Assembly: GCA_963747755.1 (NCBI GenBank)
Contig: CAVVGK010000002.1
Location: 1 to 64,000, forward strand
Direction: 5' to 3'
Source: DATFVA01 sp963747755
GTDB taxonomy: Bacteria; Bacteroidota; Ignavibacteria; Ignavibacteriales; Ignavibacteriaceae
DNA: 64,000 nt
The position numbers were made by a program, and so were the translations under genes. Each line of letters opens with the position of its first letter. The first letter of the stretch is position 1. The notes below the pieces were generated by a model. The model saw only the letters and a list, made by a program, of their open reading frames with translations, did no database searches and had not been told where the DNA came from. Positions 15,642 through 24,671 of the stretch are shown here, one piece after another.

Positions 15642-18425
15642 TTATTTCTTCCTCTTTGTCGTTGATTTCTTAGACTTTGAAATCTTTTTTGATTTAGTCG
15701 ACATTTCGTGCACAACTGCTCTGGCAGCTGCTAACCTTGCAATGGGTACGCGGAACGGGGAGCAGCTCACATAGTTTAACCCTACCCTGTGGCAGAATTC
15801 AACCGAACCTGGTTCGCCGCCATGCTCTCCGCAGATTCCTACTTTAAGGTTCTCACGTGTTGATCTTCCTTTTTCAGTTCCCATCTTAACAAGCTGACCA
15901 ACACCGTTCAGGTCAAGTACTTCAAAAGGATCGTTCGGCAGAATTTCATTTTCTACATAAAGCGGGAGGAACTTGCCTGCATCATCCCTTGAGAGTCCGA
16001 ATGTTGTCTGTGTTAAATCATTGGTTCCGAAACTGAAGAATTCAGCGCCTTTCGCTATTTCATCTGCTGTAACACATGCACGAGGCAATTCGATCATTGT
16101 TCCAACGAGGTAGTTGATCTTTTTACCGCGTTCTTTTGCTACATCGTCTGCAGCTTTTCTAACGATCTTCTCCTGCAGCCTGAACTCGTTTATGTCGCCT
16201 ACAAGCGGGATCATTATTTCCGGTTTTACCTTATAACCCTGGTCAACTGCATCATATGCAGCTTCGAAAACAGCTCTGGCCTGCATCTCGGTGATTTCCG
16301 GGAAAACAACACCAAGGCGGCAGCCTCTGAAACCGAGCATAGGATTGAATTCAGCGAGACTATGTATTTTCTCGGTAAGCTTTTCAATCGAAATACCAAG
16401 CTGATCAGCAAGTTCCTTGACTTCTTTCTCTGCGTGAGGTAGGAATTCATGCAGAGGGGGATCAAGGGTTCTGATAGTTACAGGATATCCTTTCATTTCT
16501 TTAAATATGCCAAGGAAGTCCTCTCTCTGAAGTGGAAGGAGTTCATTAAGTGCCGTTTTTCTTTCTTCCGTGGTCTCGGAAACGATCATCTTCCTGACAC
16601 TCATAATCCGGTCACCGCCGAAGAACATATGCTCGGTACGGCAGAGTCCTATGCCTTCAGCACCAAATGCAATTGCATTTGCAGCCTGATCAGGCTGATC
16701 TGCGTTTGTTCTGATGTTTAATCTTCTCAGGTTATCGGCCCATTTCATCAGACTTGCATAAGTCTGGTATACTGGCGAATCCTTTGCATCAAGAGTTTTG
16801 TTTAATAGCACCTGGAGAACTTCTGATGGTTTGGTCTCGATTTTTCCGGCAATTACTTCGCCCGTCGTTCCGTCAATTGATATGAAGTCGCCTTCTTTTA
16901 AATGAATATTATCTTTTCCCTCAACACTGATTGTGCCTTCTTTATAATTTATTCTCAGTGAACCACAGCCTGCGACGCAGACTTTTCCCATTTGCCTTGC
17001 AACAAGTGCAGCGTGTGAGGTCATTCCTCCGCGTGCGGTGAGTATACCTTCTGAAGCATTCATACCTTTGATGTCTTCAGGCGAGGTCTCTATTCTGACA
17101 AGAATAACATTTTCGCCTCTTGCTGCCATATCTTCTGCATCCTGGGCATTGAGCGCTATCCTTCCTGAAGCAGCGCCGGGACCGGCATTCAATCCCTTTG
17201 CAATAAGTCTTCCTTCATCTACAGCTTTTCTTTTTTCATCCAGATCGAAAATAGGACGAAGCAGCTGGTTTAACTGGTTGGGCTCGATCCTTGAAATTGC
17301 TTCTTCTTTCGAAATGAGCTTTTCTTTAACCATGTCAACCGCCATTTTAATTGCGGCAAATCCTGTACGCTTGCCGACACGGCACTGAAGCATCCATAAT
17401 TTTCCCTGTTGAATCGTAAATTCGATGTCCATCATATCTTTATAATGTTCTTCGAGGGTTTTCCTTATGTTGTCAAGCTGTTTATATATCTTAGCATCAT
17501 CTTCTTTTAGTTTTGCTATCGGCAGAGGGGTACGTGTACCTGCAACAACATCCTCACCCTGAGCATTAAACAGGTATTCACCATAGAAAATATTTTCACC
17601 CGCCGCAGGATCACGCGTAAATGCAACACCGGTTCCAGAATCTTCTCCCATATTTCCGAAAACCATCGATTGAACGTTTACAGCTGTACCCCAATCGGCA
17701 GGTATATTATTCAGTTTCCTGTATACAATTGCACGATCGTTCATCCAGCTTCCGAAGACTGCCCCGATTGCGCCCCAGAGCTGCTCCATTGGGTCACTTG
17801 GGAATTTATGTCCGGTTACTTTTTTAATCTCAGCTTTAAATTCCTCAACCAGTTCCTTCAAATGCTCTGTTGAGAGTTCTGTATCCAGTTTAAAACCATT
17901 CTCTTCTTTTTTCCTGTCAAGAATAACCTCAAAAGGATCCTCGGCTTTTTTATCCACGGGTTTTAATCCCAGCACTACATCACCATACATCTGTACGAAT
18001 CTTCTGTAAGAGTCGTAAGCAAACCTGGGGTTGTTGGTTTTCTTAATGATTCCCTCTACAGTACGGTCATTCAGTCCGAGGTTCAGAATTGTATCCATCA
18101 TTCCCGGCATCGATGCACGTGCGCCGCTTCTTACAGATACAAGCAGGGGATTAACAGGGTCGCCGAATTTGGCTCCCATTTCTTTTTCAATCTTTTGAAG
18201 GGCTGTCTTAACCTGTGTGGTTAGTTCTTTTGGATATTTTTTATTATGATCATAAAAATATGTACATACTTCTGTTGTTATAGTAAAACCTGCAGGGACC
18301 GGCAATCCTATATTAACCATTTCAGCCAGGTTTGCACCTTTACCTCCGAGCAGGCCTTTCATCTCTGCTTTTCCATCGGCTTTCTTTCCGCCGAAAAAAT
18401 ATACGTATTTCTGTTGTTTGGGCAT
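15642..18425 (-). CDS. ppdK: Pyruvate, phosphate dikinase
   Basis: 927 residues. It interconverts pyruvate, ATP and phosphate with phosphoenolpyruvate, AMP and pyrophosphate. The ATP-grasp domain opens 'KADGKAEMKGLLGGKGANL'. The swivelling domain has the phospho-histidine motif 'GGMTSHAALVARQMGKVC'. The TIM barrel carries 'EGIGLCRTEHMFF', 'NPMLGFRGCRLG' and 'VGICGEHGGEPGS'. Standard PPDK ends near 'IARLAAARAVV'; here about 20 extra residues follow, almost all Lys, Ser and Thr ('SKKISKSKKSTTKRKK'). The ATG follows GGAGG. A long minus-strand run lies on both sides, but the hairpin after it suggests its own transcript end. Confidence 0.97.
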   Translation of the reverse strand: MPKQQKYVYFFGGKKADGKAEMKGLLGGKGANLAEMVNIGLPVPAGFTITTEVCTYFYDHNKKYPKELTTQVKTALQKIEKEMGAKFGDPVNPLLVSVRSGARASMPGMMDTILNLGLNDRTVEGIIKKTNNPRFAYDSYRRFVQMYGDVVLGLKPVDKKAEDPFEVILDRKKEENGFKLDTELSTEHLKELVEEFKAEIKKVTGHKFPSDPMEQLWGAIGAVFGSWMNDRAIVYRKLNNIPADWGTAVNVQSMVFGNMGEDSGTGVAFTRDPAAGENIFYGEYLFNAQGEDVVAGTRTPLPIAKLKEDDAKIYKQLDNIRKTLEEHYKDMMDIEFTIQQGKLWMLQCRVGKRTGFAAIKMAVDMVKEKLISKEEAISRIEPNQLNQLLRPIFDLDEKRKAVDEGRLIAKGLNAGPGAASGRIALNAQDAEDMAARGENVILVRIETSPEDIKGMNASEGILTARGGMTSHAALVARQMGKVCVAGCGSLRINYKEGTISVEGKDNIHLKEGDFISIDGTTGEVIAGKIETKPSEVLQVLLNKTLDAKDSPVYQTYASLMKWADNLRRLNIRTNADQPDQAANAIAFGAEGIGLCRTEHMFFGGDRIMSVRKMIVSETTEERKTALNELLPLQREDFLGIFKEMKGYPVTIRTLDPPLHEFLPHAEKEVKELADQLGISIEKLTEKIHSLAEFNPMLGFRGCRLGVVFPEITEMQARAVFEAAYDAVDQGYKVKPEIMIPLVGDINEFRLQEKIVRKAADDVAKERGKKINYLVGTMIELPRACVTADEIAKGAEFFSFGTNDLTQTTFGLSRDDAGKFLPLYVENEILPNDPFEVLDLNGVGQLVKMGTEKGRSTRENLKVGICGEHGGEPGSVEFCHRVGLNYVSCSPFRVPIARLAAARAVVHEMSTKSKKISKSKKSTTKRKK

Positions 18426-18479
18426 TACTTTTCCTCCATTCGATTTTATCGCTTAAATTTTACACATAAATAATTTTGT

Positions 18480-19523
18480 TTAATTAATACCAGAAAGAAT
18501 AAAGTCTTTAAATTCACCTTCGTTGTCCATCCTTAATTCAATTTTTAAGAAAAATATATCAATATCATCAAATTCTTTTGCGAACTTTGTGAGTTTGACA
18601 GCATCCTTTTCTGTAGTGACTACGGAATGAGAATTTGTCGAATAAAATTTCTTCCTTATTTCCTGTACCTCCTTATTAGAATAATTTTTATGATCCCTGA
18701 AGATCATCTGGTTCGACGTATCAACGCTTGTCTGCTTCAGGATATTGATAAATGAAAACGGGTTGGCGACACCTGAAACGACCAGGCTTTTCTGACCTTT
18801 AAATTCTTCCAGTCCGTAACTTGTCCCATGTTTAACATCGCCGAATTCAATTGCCTTGTAGTAAGCTGAAAATATTACCTTACCTTCAAGATGCTTTTTG
18901 TATTTCGAAGGAATTTCCTCCTTCGGAGTGAATTTCCTGTTGATAATAACCGCATCGGCTCTTTTTACCGAGCTGAAAGGTTCGCGCATCATTCCTGTAG
19001 GGAGAAGCTGCTGCTTAAAAAAATCATATTCAGTAAGAAATCTCTGTTCAAAGATCAGTAGGTTGACATTTCGCTTTATCCATCTATGCTGGTAGGCATC
19101 GTCAAGTACTATAACATTAACACCGGTATCCATTACAAAGTTCTCCGCGCCTTTTACCCTGTTTTCCGAGACAGCCGCGGGAACTTTGCACTCCATAGAA
19201 GTTATATATATCTCATCGCCGCAGTCATTTACAGGAGCCAGTATATTTTTACCGTCTGATACAAGAAGATATCCTCTTGTATCACGACCGTAACCACGGC
19301 TTAGAACACCTAAGTTTTTTCCGGCTTCTTTCAGAAGACTGGCAAGTAAGATCACGAGGGGGGTTTTACCTGATCCTCCTACCGATATGTTGCCGACCGA
19401 GATTACTTTTGCGTTAACACCCTGTGACTTAAAAACATTGTTGTCAAAGAACCAATTCCTGATATTGATAACCAGCGCGTAAAAAGGTAAAAAGGGATAT
19501 AATATCAGTTTTAATAATTTCAC
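18480..19523 (-). CDS. lpxK: Tetraacyldisaccharide 4'-kinase
   Basis: 347 residues. It phosphorylates the lipid A disaccharide precursor at the 4' position on the inner-membrane face. The N-terminal hydrophobic anchor 'LLKLILYPFLPFYALV' precedes the P-loop 'ISVGGSGKTPLVILLA' and 'VLSRGYGRD'. 'VIVLDDAYQHRWI' is the LpxK Walker B region. It starts 12 bases after the DUF374 acyltransferase, third in the order lpxB-acyltransferase-lpxK. Confidence 0.95.
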   Translation of the reverse strand: MKLLKLILYPFLPFYALVINIRNWFFDNNVFKSQGVNAKVISVGNISVGGSGKTPLVILLASLLKEAGKNLGVLSRGYGRDTRGYLLVSDGKNILAPVNDCGDEIYITSMECKVPAAVSENRVKGAENFVMDTGVNVIVLDDAYQHRWIKRNVNLLIFEQRFLTEYDFFKQQLLPTGMMREPFSSVKRADAVIINRKFTPKEEIPSKYKKHLEGKVIFSAYYKAIEFGDVKHGTSYGLEEFKGQKSLVVSGVANPFSFINILKQTSVDTSNQMIFRDHKNYSNKEVQEIRKKFYSTNSHSVVTTEKDAVKLTKFAKEFDDIDIFFLKIELRMDNEGEFKDFILSGIN

Positions 19524-19535
19524 TATACTTCTCTT

Positions 19536-20192
19536 TCAGAATTTCTCTGCCTGAACCTGGAGCTCATTTAGTTTGCTTTCACATTTTTCAATAATCTTTG
19601 AAATTTCATCTCTGCTCATATCCGGACCTGCAAATACAGGATCCGAGTATATTACGTTTGCCCGGGTAAAAAACATCGGGATCTGAAACTTATCCCAGCT
19701 CTTAAGAAGTTTTTTCTTTTTAAATCCTATTCCCATAAGTACAAGAGGAAGTCCGGCTTTCCTCGCTGCAACCACAGCACCGGCCTTAAGACTGAACGGC
19801 GGTCCTTTCGGCCCGTCGGGAGTTATGGCGATCGAATAACCATTCCTTGCAAAGTCGACCATCAGAGCAAGGGCAACGTCACCGCCTTCACTGCTTGATC
19901 CTCGCAAAACTCTATAATTCCATTTCCTTAATATCTTCGCGAGGAGATCGCCATCCTTGCTCTTGCTTGTGAGTCCGGCAAAATTCTTATTCCTGTTCAA
20001 AAACCAGGGAAGCAGCATCGTCCCGTGCCAGAAGGCAAGAACATAATTAATATTTTCCTTCTCGAATTTATCGACGGCATCACGGTTAATGATCTTTATT
20101 CTCAGCGACCTGCAAAGGATGTCAACAAGTTGAAAAAGAACATAATTTCCTGCAAAACGCAGCGTATCCTGTTTAGCTTTTTTAAGCTTCAT
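19536..20192 (-). CDS. DUF374 lysophospholipid-type acyltransferase
   Basis: 218 residues. LPLAT-fold motifs are clear: 'LAFWHGTMLLPWFL' holds the catalytic-type His. 'RGSSSEGGDVALAL' and 'AITPDGPKGPPFSLKAG' are hallmark DUF374 blocks. Position between lpxB and lpxK suggests an acyl transfer to lipid A or a related envelope lipid; the exact acceptor is inference. It overlaps the lpxB end by 11 bases, indicating coupled translation. No signal peptide; a peripheral inner-membrane enzyme is likely. Confidence 0.85.
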   Translation of the reverse strand: MKLKKAKQDTLRFAGNYVLFQLVDILCRSLRIKIINRDAVDKFEKENINYVLAFWHGTMLLPWFLNRNKNFAGLTSKSKDGDLLAKILRKWNYRVLRGSSSEGGDVALALMVDFARNGYSIAITPDGPKGPPFSLKAGAVVAARKAGLPLVLMGIGFKKKKLLKSWDKFQIPMFFTRANVIYSDPVFAGPDMSRDEISKIIEKCESKLNELQVQAEKF

Positions 20193-21327
20193 TCAGTAAA
20201 GCGTATATAATATCAGCTGCGCTGCGGGATGTACCTGCTGAGCTCAGCTTCTCTCTTAATAATTCTAATTTAGATTTAATTTTATCATACAGAGATCTGT
20301 CAGCAAGAATTTTCCGGCATTCGGAATAAATAGTTTCTTTATTGACGTCTTTCTGTATCAGTTCCGGGACAACTTTTTCTCCCGAAATAATATTTGCCAT
20401 TCCAATGTTATCTACCCGCACAAGATTTTTTCCGATGATATATGTAAGCAGACTTGTCTTATAAACGATTACCATCGGCAAGCCGAATATTCCCGCTTCC
20501 AGCGTTGATGTTCCCGATTTTATAATTCCAAGTTTTGCGTATTTCATCAGATCATATGTGAAGTCTTTAATAACCGTAAATTTCTTTGAAGGTGATAACC
20601 TGTACAGCATGTTTTTATCGATATTTGATGAACATGCTGCAATCACCTGCATATCAAATTCATCAGCCAGTTTTTCGGCCGCCCTTATCACTTCGGGAAA
20701 TATTTTTTCAACTTCGTGTTCGCGGCTCCCGGGCATAACAAGGAGTATTTCTTTATCCGGCAGATTAAATTTGTCCAGTAATTCCTTCCTGCTTAAAAAT
20801 TTATATTCATTCATCCTCCGGATAAGAGGGTGACCGACAAGCTCCACGCTCACATCGTGACTCTTATAAAGGTCCTCTTCGAAAGGGAAGACAACGATCA
20901 TCTTGTCGACAAGCTTTTTTATTTTTTTAATTCTTCCGCCTCCCCATGCCCATATCTGGGGAGAGATGTAATAAATAACTTTAGTTCCAATAAGCTTGAG
21001 CTTTTTAGCAAAATTCAGGTTGAAGCCGGGGTAATCAATTAAAACAACATATTTTATATTTTCTTTCCTTATTACATCCAGAAGTTCACGCTGCACCTGC
21101 CTGATAAAGGGAAGATGCTTTACAACTTCGGCAAATCCCAGGAAAGCCATTTTCTTTATATGGTATAAAACATTCATACCGGCTTCTTTCATCCTGTCAC
21201 CGCCCAGTCCGAAAACGTTTAACCCGTTATCCAGTTGTTTCAACTCTTCAATTAATGCCGCCCCTATATAATCTCCCGAAACTTCACCGGCTATTATCAT
21301 TATGTTTTTTTGTGCAGATTCATTCAT
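20182..21327 (-). CDS. lpxB: Lipid-A-disaccharide synthase
   Basis: 381 residues, full length. It joins lipid X and UDP-2,3-diacylglucosamine into the lipid A disaccharide. The N-terminal signature is 'IIAGEVSGDYIGAALIEEL'. 'FGLGGDRMKEAGMNVLY', 'YYISPQIWAWGGGRI', 'FPFEEDLYKSHDVSVELVG' and 'VMPGSREHEVEK' follow in family order, with 'SGTSTLEAGIFGLPMVIVYK' near the C-terminus. It starts two bases after the methyltransferase stop upstream and overlaps the acyltransferase downstream. Confidence 0.97.
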   Translation of the reverse strand: MNESAQKNIMIIAGEVSGDYIGAALIEELKQLDNGLNVFGLGGDRMKEAGMNVLYHIKKMAFLGFAEVVKHLPFIRQVQRELLDVIRKENIKYVVLIDYPGFNLNFAKKLKLIGTKVIYYISPQIWAWGGGRIKKIKKLVDKMIVVFPFEEDLYKSHDVSVELVGHPLIRRMNEYKFLSRKELLDKFNLPDKEILLVMPGSREHEVEKIFPEVIRAAEKLADEFDMQVIAACSSNIDKNMLYRLSPSKKFTVIKDFTYDLMKYAKLGIIKSGTSTLEAGIFGLPMVIVYKTSLLTYIIGKNLVRVDNIGMANIISGEKVVPELIQKDVNKETIYSECRKILADRSLYDKIKSKLELLREKLSSAGTSRSAADIIYALLNEA

Positions 21328-21328
21328 A

Positions 21329-21913
21329 TCAAAATCTTCTTAGAAACCACAGCAGAAGCACAGTAATTGTAACAAGAGAAAAAGCCTGGAGACTTCTTCT
21401 TTCGGATTTCAAACCCTTGCTTATATTGTATTCGGGCTGCTCTATACTGCCTGCCTTATATTTTGTTAACCGGGGTATGAAGCGGGGAACATTATTCCTG
21501 TAATCGTCATATTCTTTACCGAAGGTTTGTTCAAGATATTTTTCCTCCTCCTGTACGATCATATAATATTGCAGGGAGAAAAAAATAAATCCTGCTATCT
21601 GCAGCCATGGGAATAAAGCGAAAGACATAATACCGAGACCGGTGTACATAAGAATATTTCCCAGGTATAAAGGATTTCGTAAGTGCGCAAAAGGTCCGCT
21701 TACAATCAGGTAGGTGCCGCCTACATTTCCGGTGGTTCTCGTTTCACTTCCTGCCCAGCTTACACCCCAGAGCCTGATTAATTCGCCTAGCGCGGTAATT
21801 AAAAATCCGGCAATAAGGCTCCAAATGTTTGGATATGCAAAGATCAGCATAACCACAACGAAAGGAATGGGTGTGTAGCTGCGGTATTTGAAAAAACTGG
21901 AAGCGAGTGACAT
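21329..21913 (-). CDS. Isoprenylcysteine carboxyl methyltransferase-like membrane protein
   Basis: 194 residues with about four or five membrane helices. The C-terminal pattern matches the ICMT/PEMT superfamily: 'VSGPFAHLRNPLYLGNILM', then 'IVQEEEKYLEQTFGKEYDD' and 'VPRFIP', which form the SAM and substrate site in relatives. Bacterial members methylate lipids or other small hydrophobic substrates; the target here is unknown. It ends two bases before lpxB and starts nine bases after the HAD phosphatase, so it belongs to the lipid A operon by position. Confidence 0.8.
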   Translation of the reverse strand: MSLASSFFKYRSYTPIPFVVVMLIFAYPNIWSLIAGFLITALGELIRLWGVSWAGSETRTTGNVGGTYLIVSGPFAHLRNPLYLGNILMYTGLGIMSFALFPWLQIAGFIFFSLQYYMIVQEEEKYLEQTFGKEYDDYRNNVPRFIPRLTKYKAGSIEQPEYNISKGLKSERRSLQAFSLVTITVLLLWFLRRF

Positions 21914-21922
21914 TAAAGTTCC

Positions 21923-22642
21923 TTATTCCTGTATATAAATTTCTCTTCTTTTAAGTTCGGCCTGGTGCCTTTTTTTCAGGCGCTTCTTCTGCCTTAAAGT
22001 TTCTATCCTTTCAATAACATCCTTAAAATCATTGAAAGGGAAATAGGTGATTCTTTCTTTCTCACAGTACTTTAACAGATCATCTTTTGCAAAAATGAAA
22101 TCACAGAAGTGTACTGTATATTTATCTGAATTACCGTCACCTATGAATACAGTATATTCGTCATCGGAGCTGTTATTTATAATATGGTTTCTCTTACAAT
22201 TAGCTGATGTTGTGCATCCTGAATCATAATACGGAAAAAGCGGAGTCAGTTTATTTTCCTTGTTTAGTATCAGCTGATTTGAATAAACTTTCAAATGATC
22301 CAGCTTCTCTCTTCCAAGGATCAAATCGATATAATAATCAAAACCGTCGCTTAGAATGAACAGCTGAAAATTATGTTTATTGCAATATTCCACGAAAGAA
22401 TGGAAAGTATTATCTATTTCTATTTGAAGGATAAATTCATCGAGCTCCTGCTTATTTATAGAATCGACTGATTCGCATAGTTTCAGCCAGCAGTCTTTCG
22501 CGGAAATTTTGTCACTCAGCAGATCTTCTATAACCTTCTTGACAGTTTCTGTCTCGCCGAATTTTGTAAAAACCGCATCCCCGGTATCCTTTCTGGTGAT
22601 CGTTCCATCAAAATCGATAAATATTTTAAATACTTTATCCAT
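21923..22642 (-). CDS. HAD-IB family phosphatase (MtnX-like)
   Basis: 239 residues. HAD motif I is 'IFIDFDGTITRKDTGD', motif II is the Ser in 'FQLFILSDGFDYYI', and motif III/IV is 'TVFIGDGNSDKYTVHFCD'. The cap between motifs I and II is helical, as in the subclass I phosphoserine phosphatase/MtnX group. Four cysteines lie between residues ~140 and 185. Family members dephosphorylate small metabolites such as 2-hydroxy-3-keto-5-methylthiopentenyl phosphate or phosphoserine. No methionine salvage genes are nearby, so the substrate is open. The last ~25 residues are highly basic. It overlaps the T9SS gene upstream by eight bases. Confidence 0.8.
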   Translation of the reverse strand: MDKVFKIFIDFDGTITRKDTGDAVFTKFGETETVKKVIEDLLSDKISAKDCWLKLCESVDSINKQELDEFILQIEIDNTFHSFVEYCNKHNFQLFILSDGFDYYIDLILGREKLDHLKVYSNQLILNKENKLTPLFPYYDSGCTTSANCKRNHIINNSSDDEYTVFIGDGNSDKYTVHFCDFIFAKDDLLKYCEKERITYFPFNDFKDVIERIETLRQKKRLKKRHQAELKRREIYIQE

Positions 22643-24671
22643 TCTTTACCATTTTGGTCAAAACCATTTTTTTAACTTCAACGAAGCTGCCGCTTTCGAA
22701 CTTATAAAAATATATTCCAGGCTGTCTGCTGTTTGCCAAAAATGTCACGCTGTTCTCACCAGCAGGGAACCTGTTCTGCACTTCGTCTATCTTTTCAATA
22801 TGGTTATCAAAGAACTCTATTTTTACATTTGATTCTTCGGGCAGATAAAACTTTATGACTGTAGAATCAGAAAACGGGTTTGGATTATTCTGGGTGACGA
22901 TTATGTAATTAGACGATTCAAGAAAAGTAACCCTCGAGATATCGGATGACTGCGTGTTTCCGGAATTATCACCAAGAACAACACGGTAGTATAGCGTTCC
23001 TGAAGTATCAGGTTTATCATAATATTCATAATAGTTGGCCGACACAGTGCTGTTTGAGTTGAGTGAGGCAAGTACCTGCCAGTCAGTATTTCCTGTATCA
23101 TTCTGCATGCACCTTTCTATGTTGTATGAACTCTGAGGTATTTCATTTGCAGAATACCATGAAATCTTTATTGAATCGGCAGCTATACCTGCATCGAAAC
23201 CGATTATTTGTGAAACGAACGTCCCCGAATTGAAAATCTTCTGTACATAGATTCCGTTGGTGTTGTTCCTTTTCTCTTTAAAAACAGCTATTGCGCTGCC
23301 TCTGCCGTCAGGGAGTAGATTGAGGTAGCTTTTAGGAGTATTGAAATATGAACCTATTGCAATACCTGTACTATCCCACATCAGGCTGCCTTCAGCAGAT
23401 ACTCTCTGTGAATAGATATTTCCCGTAACGGAGGCTGTTCTGCGGTCAAGCCAAGCTATGATTGCACCATTATGATTATCCGAAATTAATCTTTGGCCGA
23501 ACTGATCTCCGTTCATACGGATAATTGGTAGTCCGCCGGCTATCCATTGGGGCTTACCCGTCCTGTCGTATTTCTGAACATAAACATCACGGTTATTATT
23601 AATTTCATTAGTCCATGATAGAATCAGAGAGGAGCCCGAATTTATCATCTGAGGAATAGATTGTATTCCCTCTTTTACTGAGCATACCTTCCCATTTTTT
23701 CCCCAGAGTAATTTTCCACGGGAACTGATAAGCTGATGGTAAACCGCTTTATTTTTTTTCAGAACCTGATACGCAATATAAATGTCCTGACCCGCGTTTA
23801 TTGCTGTGAATGCGATAATGTTAAGATTGTTATCTGTAATAGGAAGAGGCTTTTTTCCCCACAAGGCACTGCCTGTTCTGTCATAGTGCTGAGATAATAT
23901 TTTTGCCCGACCTGCCGAACTTTCAATCCAGAAAATGTACACACCACCGGAATCATCAGCCAGGACATAAGGGCTGAGCTTGCTGTCCTCAGAAGATGAT
24001 ATTTTTACTCCGGCTGGATCTAATAAGAACCGTCCGTCCGCAGATATTTTCTGAAGCATTACATTAGTACTGAAAATATGTCCTGGTTCTTTTGACAGAT
24101 AAGTAATAAATATTTCATTCTTAGAATTTGAGCACAGCGAATAGTCACTTATTTCATTTGTTCCGTTAGTAATTTTAATTCCTTCCGATTTCCAGAGATT
24201 AATTCCTCCGGAGTTTACTTTTTGAATGAGAAGATTACCTGACTTTGATCCCGAAAAGTCTTTCCAGGCAACTACGGCAGCATCCTTCCCAGCAGCAACC
24301 GCTGCAGGGTTATCCTGATCTCCGATACTCTCGGATATTCTTTTTCCATCTGCTCTGAAACTAATATCGCCATTCGGCTCTATGTGCATAAAATTAACTT
24401 CGTTCTGTAAACCTGTTGCGTTATCTTCCCAGAATATAAAAGCACCACCGGTCTGATCACCAACCGCAGATATATTTATCGGATCGGCCAGGTTAAAAGC
24501 TATCTGTGTATTCTCAGCAGGATTATTTGCCCATTGTGCACATGTTTTAATGAAAGGAATAAAGCTCATGTACAGGGTAACAGCCAGGAGAATTTTCTTT
24601 ATACTGCCTGATCGGGAAAGAATTGAATTTGAAGAATTAACATCAGGCACTCGCAAAATTAAGATCCTCAT
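22635..24671 (-). CDS. Secreted beta-propeller-like protein with T9SS sorting domain
   Basis: 678 residues from an ATG inside the smc 3' end; a GTG at 24650 is an alternative. A signal peptide ('ILLAVTLYMSFIPFIKTCA') lies near residues 26-45. The body repeats a ~50-residue unit with 'DxxGGxxIFW' and 'IxxQ' strands, for example 'DQTGGAFIFWEDNATG', 'DDSGGVYIFWIESS' and 'DNHNGAIIAWLDRRTA', which suggests a beta-propeller. A fibronectin-like segment follows (about 500-585). The end is a type A sorting domain: 'QNNPNPFSDSTVIKFYLP' and 'QPGIYFYKFESGSF'. It would be exported by Sec, then T9SS. Ligand unknown. Confidence 0.85.
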   Translation of the reverse strand: MRILILRVPDVNSSNSILSRSGSIKKILLAVTLYMSFIPFIKTCAQWANNPAENTQIAFNLADPINISAVGDQTGGAFIFWEDNATGLQNEVNFMHIEPNGDISFRADGKRISESIGDQDNPAAVAAGKDAAVVAWKDFSGSKSGNLLIQKVNSGGINLWKSEGIKITNGTNEISDYSLCSNSKNEIFITYLSKEPGHIFSTNVMLQKISADGRFLLDPAGVKISSSEDSKLSPYVLADDSGGVYIFWIESSAGRAKILSQHYDRTGSALWGKKPLPITDNNLNIIAFTAINAGQDIYIAYQVLKKNKAVYHQLISSRGKLLWGKNGKVCSVKEGIQSIPQMINSGSSLILSWTNEINNNRDVYVQKYDRTGKPQWIAGGLPIIRMNGDQFGQRLISDNHNGAIIAWLDRRTASVTGNIYSQRVSAEGSLMWDSTGIAIGSYFNTPKSYLNLLPDGRGSAIAVFKEKRNNTNGIYVQKIFNSGTFVSQIIGFDAGIAADSIKISWYSANEIPQSSYNIERCMQNDTGNTDWQVLASLNSNSTVSANYYEYYDKPDTSGTLYYRVVLGDNSGNTQSSDISRVTFLESSNYIIVTQNNPNPFSDSTVIKFYLPEESNVKIEFFDNHIEKIDEVQNRFPAGENSVTFLANSRQPGIYFYKFESGSFVEVKKMVLTKMVKNG

